A stretch of 64,000 nucleotides of DNA from Allacma fusca (taxonomy: Eukaryota > Arthropoda > Collembola > Symphypleona > Sminthuridae). A program made the position numbers and the translations under genes. The stretch covers positions 10,168,001 through 10,232,000 of the forward strand of contig OX359246.1 of NCBI GenBank assembly GCA_947179485.1, in the 5' to 3' direction. Numbering within the stretch: position 1 is the first letter of the stretch; each line of letters opens with the position of its first letter. This document shows positions 40,862 to 49,900 of this stretch, one piece after another. The notes under the pieces are model-generated. The model searched no databases. It saw nothing but the letters and a program-made list of their open reading frames with translations, and was not told the DNA's origin.

Positions 40862-41827
40862 CAAAGTTCGGCAAGTATTGTTAAACACGTTAGACTTGTG
40901 AAGGCCGTCTGAGCTACTATAGAACCAGATGAGTAGAAAAGAAAAACAATGTGAGCCATAAATATTCCGTTCAAAATACCAACCATGTACAATTCTCTTC
41001 CGGAAAAGTCATCTAAAAACAAGGAAGAAATCTGCTCTTGGGAACGGGGTCTCAACGATGAAAGAATCGTCACCATCAGCCATGCTCCTTCAAAACTGTA
41101 ATGTACAAGTTCCATTACAATCCCAATGCCAGTGATTGTTTTTGAAGGGCTCGAATGTACTTTAACGAATTTTTCTGAAAAAAGTAAATTCTACAAATTA
41201 CTGTTATTGTCAATAATTACGCTAAATTTCAAGGTCAACCGGGAAACAAAAACTTGAGGGGAATAAAAGAACCCACCCCAGATATTAAAATTATTAATAT
41301 CGTTCTCTTCACTAGAAATTATACGATTATTGCACAAACAGAGCTTAAACGCCAGGATTATTTTTGTGTGTGAAAGAAATGCAGTAGGAAAATAAAAAAT
41401 TACAATTACAATAATTCACTGTACTTTCAAAATTTGCGATGGTTTCCAGCTACTGGTTGACAAAAGCAGTCATCTCATGTCTCCTGCGAATTATTCCAAT
41501 GTGTAGAACTGCTCCCAACGAATAACACGCTCCCATAAACCTCATATAAATGAGTTGATACTTTGTAACTTGAATCCAATTTAGCTCTATTTGGAGGATT
41601 CGAATGTAAACAAATATAACATGAGACAATGCAAGGAAAATGTTAAAACCCCACAAAACTTGCTGTCTCCATGAGCCCGTCTCTGCTCTTTGAAGTTCAA
41701 AGTTCCAGTTGAAGGGATGTGCACCAATCGCTGCTCCTTTGCTTAGGGTATTCCTGAGATAGAAAACTATTTTTCTTGTTATTATAATCCCGGATTGTGA
41801 AGCTCTTCTATTCAACGACTTCCCCAT
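40862..41827 (-). pseudogene. Chemoreceptor copy 4, inverted and lacking its last exon
   Basis: Two exons: 41,425-41,827 (GTACAG donor) and 40,862-41,174 (acceptor TTTTTTCAG, donor GTAAGT). Borders and phases are the same as in copy 1. The protein is clearly related (GFNIFLALSHVIFVYIR, YMRFMGACYSLGAVLHIG, LRPRSQEQISSLFLDD, NGIFMAHIVFLFYSSGS) but is the most diverged copy. A TAG stands in place of the tyrosine codon at 41,450-41,452. No last exon is found downstream, so at least about 150 C-terminal residues are missing. The start chosen (MGKSLNRRASQS) may have a short upstream exon as in copy 1. Confidence 0.85.
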
Positions 41828-43450
41828 CTCGCATGAAGACTTATTATTGGTATTGTTAGCAAAAGTTTAAACTGTATTCTAAACTGATTTTCATGTTTCC
41901 CTACCGAATTGGTACAGGCATGAGGTGTTCCTTCAGCGGTGGTAAACGCATTAAATATTTGCTTGTAGGTTGGAGTCCACGGTAGCTCATTTATAATTTC
42001 GCGTAATTATTCTACAATGTAAGATTTGAAACCGTAGTCTAAGTGCAATAATTGTCGCATATTAATATAATATAAATTATAAGTAACTAAACGCCCCAAA
42101 ATCAATTATATGCGTATATACTAACGTTTAAAGCTGTTACTGGCAGGTCACATTCGGGCTAGGAAATGAAAGTTACATACCGGCAAAATTATTTGTATGT
42201 ACAAAACAAGGACAATATTATTGTTGTCATCATAATTACAAAATTAGTACTGAGGAGAGAATGCAGAAAACATGCATACTTGTCTAGCCGTCCGAATCCC
42301 AAATTATTTTGTCTACATGTTTGACATAGTAGGCTACGGGTGTGAACGTAATGCAGTTATTTAAATATATTAGTGTCGACGAGGAAATTCTAGAGATAGT
42401 ACAAAAGACATAATTGGGGAAGCTAATCCAAATGCATTAGTTTTCCCCGTGCTCATGCAAATAATTAACTGAAAGTGGAACGCAATATAATATTATAATT
42501 ATTCTAGATGAAATGAGCATCGAACCATGAATAATACATGCATATGTTATTCCCAGTTTCGTCTTTTTTAGAGCTTTATACCAGTCAAGTATTTTAAGAC
42601 AACTTGGTGTGAACTCAAAAAGTTTTTAGAAAACAAATACTCTTGAACTTGATGATTCAAGTCTTTAAAATGCTTGAGTATTCAAGTAAACCATTTTCAT
42701 TTTGCACAACTTAGACGTAATAACAACTTCAAACCCGGCGAACTTAAACGTGACCTGAAAGTACTTTGAAAATGAGTAGATAATGCAAGAATAGCGTCCG
42801 TATTTTTAAATCATAGATAGTCGCTTGGATGTCAATATATCAGTTCCCATGTTGAAGAGACATTTATTGGGAACGCTGGTAGCAGACACTCCAAGAAAAT
42901 CGGTGGTCATTATTGAAAGATTTGGAAATTTTAAAACTGGTATGTTAGTATGATGAACTGAAATTTTAAAATAGGAGTAAAACATGTGTATTTTTGACAT
43001 AATGAAATATTTCACGATAAACATTTACATCCAATATTATTCTGTCGTAATCAAATCTTCATCAATGTTATTCTTTGATCAGGAATAAACATAAGTTGCA
43101 GAAGGATCCATGTTTTCAATATTCCGGGTTCCATGTGTGTGTGTGTTTACCAGTAAATGTTTACACGGACGTACCTTACCCCATAATGTACACCAGACCG
43201 TTTAAATCAGGTTAGAATTTATTCAATTTGTCACAAGCTAACTTCGCTTCTTCCAGTATAGAAGCATCTTGACCACTTTTATTCTGTAAATATACAAGTT
43301 GCAACCGTTCTTCAAATAGCTTAACAAACACCGTAGTAGTCATAAATATTCATATAATCAGCGGCTGTGAGACACGTACTTTGAATAAACTGTTGTGACA
43401 TCATGGGATTATTAACCTGGAAAAGAAAGCAATACTCATTAAGTGCCTTA
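41828..43450. other. Intergenic DNA, no feature recognised
   Basis: AT-rich. A (TG)n run at 43,136-43,146. No gene or transposon end was found. Confidence 0.5.
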
Positions 43451-44041
43451 TGTTCAGTTCTCATGGCAGGAATAAATCGCATATGTTGTTCGTACGAGTA
43501 AATCGAAGCGCGATTTGGTCGTACGACAAATCTTTTCGCAACTGTCTTATATTCTTAAAAAAACTGGCGGTTCTCATGGGCACGTTTCCATTGTTCTCAC
43601 ATGACTGACTATTTTGGACATAGTGTCAAGTGAATTGCCATACTTGATGACTGTCGTTTAGTATTTTCGGTGTTGTTTCTGTGTAAATACTATCAGTTTT
43701 TGTTATTTTGGGAAATATCATGGATGATAAAACTAAGTTACTACTGCTTGCCACAACATCATCAGCAATTTGTTGTGCTGCGGAATTGGAAAAAAGTAAA
43801 ACTACAAAAAATAAAAAATATTGGGTGCGGCCGTTTTTACAGAATAGAAAATCAACAGGGGAATTCTTTGTTGCGGTAAGTTTATTTTGCAATTCCTTGA
43901 AATGTAGTGAAATTTTATGAAGCAGTTGTTGTTGTTGAGTTTGGGAAATTACATTATATTTCCAATAATAGAAATATATTTGCAATTAAGATACCGCAAA
44001 TGCTCAAGGAGGACCCGTAGTACTACACTGAGATTTTCCGA

Positions 44042-44560
44042 ATGACGCCTGAATTGTTTGAAGTCCTGTTGGGAAAAGTTGGGCCATTACTTAAAAAACA
44101 AGACGTTGTCAGGGAGCCAGTGTCCCCATCCGAACGACTGCATTTGACTTTGGCATACCTTGCCAGCGGTGACAGCCAAAAATCAATCTCCAAAAATTAT
44201 AGATTGGGAAGGAGTTCAGTTTGCAACATAATACATGAAACAACTCTGGCTATCTATTCGGCGTTGGAACAGGAATACTAAAAGTTTCCAACAATACAAA
44301 AATGGTCGAGTATTGCATACGATTTTTCCGCATTATGGAATTTTCCCAACTGCTGTGGGGCCATCGATGGAAAACATTTTGCGATCCCCGCTCCTCCGAA
44401 TTCGGGAAGCACCTATTTTAATTACAAAGGTTTTTTTCTGTTGTCCTATTTGCAGTATGCGATGCCCAATATAACTTCACCGTAATATCAATTGGTTCAG
44501 CTGGTTCAGAAAGTGACGATGGCATTTTTTCCAAATCTTCCAAAAAGCGAAGCTGCAGAT
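44042..44560 (+). pseudogene. Harbinger (HARBI1-like) transposase fragment
   Basis: MTPELFEVLLGKVGPLL, SERLHLTLAYLASGDSQKSI and RLGRSSVCNIIHETT are the N-terminal helical region. A TAA at 44,279-44,281 interrupts; the same frame continues with [15 protein letters not shown] and [12 protein letters not shown] (first catalytic Asp in AIDGKH). After a one-base shift near 44,430 the second Asp (VCDAQY) and GSAGSESDDGIF follow. The C-terminal third, with the catalytic Glu, is missing because the sequence runs straight into the end of the MADF gene on the other strand. Related nucleases cut and paste PIF/Harbinger elements. Confidence 0.9.
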
Positions 44561-45451
44561 TCTTCGGCGACAACCGAAACTTGAGACTGAGAAGCAGCGT
44601 CAGTAATTTTATCAATTACTGCTCCCCATCGATCCTCGATACTTATCTTGGGCCGCTTCAAATCCTACGTACAAAAATTGAAACCGTATTAAATTAAATT
44701 TTACTACGGGGCCAAGTTATGAAAGGTTACTATGTTACTAATAAAGGTTTGGTCAAAGTCAGAAATGATTTCCACCACGGAAGTGTTTTCCTGGAACGTT
44801 ACCTGTTCACGTGTGAATTCCCTATTACAATCTTCTTCTATAATACTGTTTTCATAAGTTCTAAAAATAATTTCCAATTCAAAAAGTATAATGAATTGTT
44901 TTAATTTATGGGGTACATGTCCATGTTGCAAGAACGTTTTCCTGGAAACTAATCAATGAAATACGGTAATTTATACTTACTGGAGGGGAACATTTACATC
45001 CTTTAAAAACTGTAAATGACAGAACCATGTCCAAGAGGATTGTCCCTCCTCACCAGTTTCGTTTCCGGTGCCACTCGGAGGTTTCTTGCTTTCACGGTAG
45101 AAAGTATCCCGCAGATTTCGCCATTTCTTTTTAACCGTAGTTACTGTAAGCAATACAATTTTAAATTGATTTATTATAGTAACTGAATGTCCAATGTCAA
45201 TGTAGTCAATGTACTGACAACCAATTACGGGTCCTACGACAGCATATTGAGTCATAATAAATAACAAGTAATTATTTAAAGAAAAATAAATTATTTCGAA
45301 TGAAAAACTTACCATTAGACTTGAGTTTCGTTGAAACTTCCTTCCACATTCCTACCACAAACTTTTGTTGCTTTTTTTCTGGATTATTTTTATCGTAAAG
45401 ACATGGACGAAGGTATACTTCTTGAATCAATTGTTCTTCAAATGATGCCAT
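44509..45451 (-). CDS. MADF-domain DNA-binding protein of the Harbinger element
   Basis: Exon 1 45,313-45,451 (MASFEEQLIQEVYLRPCLYD, WKEVSTKL), exon 2 44,981-45,143 (VKKKWRNLRDTFYRESKK, WTWFCHLQFL) and probably a last exon at 44,509-44,664 (RPKISIEDRWGAVIDK, stop after NAIVTF). Exon 1/2 splice sites and phase are good; the phase at the last junction does not fit, so that border is uncertain. The MADF domain (a Myb/SANT relative with W...LYD...W...KW..LRD) is what PIF/Harbinger elements use to guide the nuclease to the ends and into the nucleus. Confidence 0.8.
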
Positions 45452-45701
45452 AGTGTAAAAGGTTTGAAAATGTATGCAAATAATATAAATTCTAATCAAA
45501 ACACTAAAATTTTGAGACGTTCCGACGTGCCATGTACAATTTGTCGGAAAAACCATGTAATCGCGCCTTCGCAAAAGTTGAAAGAATTCAACTTATGCGA
45601 TCGTGCGATTTTCGCATGAACTATTGGTCGTACGACCGCATCGTACGAAGATTTCGTACATCGGTTCTCATGAACACCGCATCCATGAGAACTGATCATT
45701 A

Positions 45702-46749
45702 GAATATAGAACGCATGGGTTAGAACTGAACTGTCGTCTCATGATATATTCTTAATTTAACCATTGGGAGAAAATTATGTTCTAAATAAATAGTATACAA
45801 ATAATTTTTTGTGGGTTAAAACATAAAGTAAAGTATAAGACAATCCAGCATGAAAACAGAAATGTTATATAATTTGACGTGACACCTTTGTTGATAGTAA
45901 TGCAAATGATAAAAAGACATATCTCAACAAAATTTATAATTTCTTCAACCATTTACCTCTGAATAAAAATTGTAAACAATAAGTAACTTCTCATGGTCAC
46001 ATCTAGAGCCATTGAATATAGGAGTCTCAATTATGAATAAAACATTAAACCGAATGTACATATATGTAGTTGGTTAATTCATGTATACACACCTCCCTTA
46101 GACATAACCCCTAAAACATATGTACATCTTTTCTGTATTTTATAGTTAGTAGTTTAGTTAAAATTTTACTGGCATGTCAATGAGAAGCGATGTGCTTGGA
46201 TTATTATTGAGATCACAAAAATCAAGTAAAATATCTCTGAGAATGCCGCATTTCCACATTTTGTGATGCATTTTTTATCTTAAATGAAAATTATTGTATT
46301 TTAACATTATTGAATTGCACGTTTTAAATTTAAGATTTTTAGCAATAATTGCAACCAACAACTCCTCTCACGCATAACGAAGTCAAGTAAAATCGATGGA
46401 TTATTATTTAGTGTACTTCAAATATGTTTATGGTTAATGGTAAAATTAAAGTTATTAAAAATTTCTATTGCTCTGCTTTTTAAAAACAATTGCACTAGTT
46501 TAGATCCAAATGGTAATAGTCATGTGTTATGTAAATCCCTTTGTCCTCACAATGGGCTCTATATTTCACCAGAAAGTTGTTCCGGTATGTAACAGACTAC
46601 ACTACGGATTGAAAACTGAAAAATGTGGTTTTCGTTAGGATAGTCATAAGGTTTCTTATTTACTTTTTTTTCGGTTTATCCAAAAAAACATTTACGACTT
46701 GAAACCATTTTCACTTAGGTAACAATTTTTGACAATTTTTGACAATTTT
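45702..46749. other. Intergenic DNA before the copia element
   Basis: AT-rich, no gene. No LTR-like sequence matching the copia 3' end is present, which is why the copia copy is called 5'-truncated. A triple TTTTTGACAA repeat lies at 46,725-46,750 at the break. Confidence 0.5.
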
Positions 46750-46757
46750 TTTCAATA

Positions 46758-47546
46758 CGAGCAGACAAGTCAGCGATAGGCATTATGTTAACTGCCCTGG
46801 ACTCAAAAGCCACCGTTCTCACACGGTCATGTACATCTTCATTTGAAATGTGGAACAAATTAAAATCAGCGTATGGGGTATCCAATGAAAGTTCGTTAGA
46901 TGACCTCAAGGACCAGTACAGAGAAGTCAAAATCACCCCAGGTACCAACGGATTGGAAATTCTGGACAAGATTCTTGATCTACAAGGACTGATCAACGCT
47001 CAATTACCCCCAGGCAAACACCCTTTGGACGATGATGACGCAATTACACAAACCATACACGCAATGAGAAGCTCATACTATGAGAGTTTTGTTACTGTAT
47101 GGAGAGGAAAGCCGTATGCGGAAAGGACACTAGCTACCTTCCAATCACAGCTTAGATTGTTCATCACGTATAAACCAACAGACGGACCATCTGAACGGGC
47201 AATGTTTGCAGGGCACCCTAAGGCTCAAGGAGGGAATCCTACAGCCAATGGGAACAATGCCCAGAATGGAAAGGCTAAGAAAAAGCCAGGCACCTGTCAC
47301 AATTGTGGCAAGAAAGGCCATTGGAAGGCCGAATGCCGCTCCGAGAAAAAAGAGCGAAAGAAGCAACCCCCAAAGGAGCAAAAGCAGGAGGAGAAAAAGG
47401 ATGAGAAATCCAAAACTCCACAAAAGCCTCAAGAAATTAGAGCTTGTATGCTCAGGCCAATTTACACTCCTGGGAAGACAATAGCCCTCAGCTCATCACA
47501 CTTCAAGCCCGCAACGGGACAAATCAGGCGCTCAGCATTCCAATAG
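46758..47546 (+). pseudogene. gag: Copia gag, N-terminally truncated
   Basis: The frame enters at the conserved copia gag region (residues ADKSAIGIMLTALDSKA, then SSFEMWNKLKSAYG), so about the first 60-80 residues are missing. It continues through SQLRLFITYKP and one zinc knuckle CHNCGKKGHWKAEC, followed by a long Lys/Glu/Gln-rich tail. It ends at TAG 47,544-47,546. In intact copia elements gag and pol are one frame and a tryptophan usually stands a few residues before the protease Asp; a TGG-to-TAG change explains this stop. Confidence 0.88.
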
Positions 47547-48506
47547 GTTTGCGACACTGGGGCCTCGGTACATTTGTGCGGCCAATGGGATTGGTTTTCA
47601 GAATATAATGAATTTGAACAACCTTGGAAACTCATGGCGGTAGGCGACAAACACGTAGATTGCCCGGGAAGGGGAACTGTCGTGGTAGAAGCCAAAATCC
47701 GTAATAACTGGGAGCCAGTTATACTAGAAAATGTGATTTACTACCCTGGAGGGATAAATCTATTTTCAGTTGGAACATACAACAAGACGGGATACAGATA
47801 TGTAATGGATGGAAATCGCTCAGTGTTTATCAACAAAACGACTGGAGAAGAAACCCTAAGTGCAACTGAAGTACAGGACAAAATCCACATTATGAACTTC
47901 CGAAGACCCTATGTATTTCCAAAGGCTCTCGCAGTATTAGGATTATTCCGGCCGATAAGTCAACGCTGGCACGAGAGGATGGGACATCTCAACTTTGATT
48001 TCCTCAGAAAAACATTTGACAAGAAAGCGGCTTATATCAAGGATGATGACCGTATAGAGCCCGCGTACAAATGTGAAATTTGTGCCATAACAAAAATGAA
48101 TAATGATTCATTTAAAACTCAAACACACGACAAGGAGTATGTTACGGGGGAACTGTTACATGCTGACCTTGTCCATGCTGCTGCCGTCTCAAATCAGAAC
48201 TGCAGATACTACCTACTAGTAAAGGATCATGCCTCAAACTATAGGATGGGATATTTTCAGACGGACAAAACAGCTGACAAGACAGTCAACAACCTCAGAG
48301 ATGCAGTGAATTACATCTCCACCCAAACGAGTAGACCAGTTAAAAAGTTAAAGTCGGATAATGGGACGGAATTTAAGAACTCACAATGGGCCAAATTCTG
48401 CTCGGAAAAAGGAATTGACCACATGTTCACCCCAGCCTACTCTCCCCAATCTAATGGAAAGAGAGAGATGTTCAGACCATCACTAAAATGGCTCGAGCAA
48501 TGCTAG
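47547..48506 (+). pseudogene. pol: Copia protease and integrase core
   Basis: VCDTGASVHLCG right after the gag stop is the aspartic protease active site. The integrase zinc region follows (WHERMGHLNFDFLRK ... YKCEIC), then the DDE core: LLHADLVHA, LKSDNGTEFKNSQW and YSPQSNGKRE. Around 48,465-48,475 one base is missing; the next frame continues with the helix after the catalytic Glu. Role: integration of the cDNA. Confidence 0.92.
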
Positions 48507-49870
48507 TCGAGGCTGGACTCGGAGAAAATCACTGGCAAGATACTGTATCAATGGCAGTATACATACTCAACAGAGTATTAAGCTCAACAAATCCAAAAGA
48601 GTCACCATATCAAATGGTGCGAGGCAAAAGGCCAAATATGTCTCATTTGAGAATTTTTGGGTGCCCAGCAATTAGTTGGAAACAAAAGGAAGCACCAAAA
48701 TGGGAAAAACAAGGTCGGAAAGGTCTGTACATTGCAAATGTACCAGAATCAAAACAATACAAATTTTGGGACACAGTGGAAAATGAGTATTTTTACCACC
48801 GCACCGCAGAATATTATGAGGAAGCAATGACACCCAATGCAGGAGCAAGAAAAAATTTGGGAAAAATTTTTCTTGATAAACTCCCAGCAAGTGTGGTTCA
48901 AGAAGTGGAGGCCATTTCATCAGACGATGAAGTTGAAGAAATTAGAATTGTTAAATTTTTGCCCAACCCACTACACACTCCACAGATGCCGGCTCGCATC
49001 CCAGCTCCACCCAGCCCACAACCAGTCTTCTCTCCTCCGAGACACACGTCCACACCCATGAAAAGGACTACAATACATCCGGGAGGAATCACGAAAAAGT
49101 ATAAAGAGTCTATAAGGGCGAGGAGCCCTTCACTTTTAAAAACTTTAGCTCCGGAGGTACCAACCCGTCCGGAATCTCCCATCCCAGGGAGTAGTACTCA
49201 GCCTCCAGCTCCGGCTCAAGTACAACCAGCTGACTCTGACAGTGATGCACTAGTCATTGACGCTGGAAGTGGAAGTCTGACTACAGATACAGAGTCAGAT
49301 GAAGAGTTTCGCTCAGCTACGATGAATTCCACTCAAAACATTCCTCATGTCTCATGGAACGATGAAGTAAATCAGTCACATGAAGAAGCACTAGCAGATG
49401 CCTCAAGGGATACGGAAATAATCTCTCAAGGAAATTCACCTCCACCGACTCCGGGGGGAAGTGGCAGAACTCAACCACAACCGATTCTCAGACGTACTAC
49501 ACGCACAACAGCGGGAACGTTAGGACCCAAGTTCCAAGCAGGATACTTTGTAGGAGTAGATACAGTATATGCTGTAGGCCAGCTCCCTCCAAAAGGCTCA
49601 GAAATTCCAGCGAACTATAAAGTGCTGAAATCCTTTAAAGATGTCAGGTACAACAGGTTCAAGTTCGAATGGCAAGAGGCAATGGACTCAGAACACTGCA
49701 GTTTAATTGAAAATGGAACTTGGAGACTTGTCAAAAAGCCCCACAATGCCAAACTGCTCAGAAACAGATGGATCTTTGTGGAAAAGAAACTTCCTGAAGG
49801 CGGCATTCGGAGGAAAGCACGCTTAGTTGTCAAAGGCTATGGTCAAAGGAAAGACATTGACTTTCATTAA
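48488..49870 (+). pseudogene. pol: Copia integrase C-terminal part, linker and RT start
   Basis: 460 codons. Begins with MARAMLVEAGLGENHWQD and VYILNRVLSSTNPKESPYQ, the usual continuation of a copia integrase, then HLRIFGCPA. A long Pro/Ser-rich linker comes next (APPSPQPVFSPPRHTST and more), then the first RT block WQEAMDSEH, NGTWRLVKKP and ARLVVKGYGQRKDIDF. TAA at 49,868-49,870 ends it where glutamate (codon GAA) is normal in this family; the frame then continues without interruption in the next entry. Confidence 0.9.
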
Positions 49871-49900
49871 ACCTTTGCACCAGTTGTACGTTATGAGACA

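Larger units (their letters stand above)
43451..45698. mobile_element. Compact PIF/Harbinger DNA transposon
   Basis: Inverted ends TGTTCAGTTCTCATGG and TGATCAGTTCTCATGG (complement), flanked by TTA on both sides (43,448-43,450 and 45,699-45,701), the 3-bp duplication usual for PIF/Harbinger. Further in, both ends carry stretches rich in CGTACGA (43,490-43,530 and 45,625-45,660). Inside are a plus-strand Harbinger nuclease fragment and a minus-strand MADF-domain gene, the standard two-gene set. Only 2.25 kb long; the nuclease is shortened, so the copy is non-autonomous. Confidence 0.92.

Noticed and set aside
47544..47546. Stop-codon readthrough between copia gag and pol
   Set aside because: Copia normally has one frame, this stop sits where tryptophan is common, and the element has two other inactivating changes downstream.
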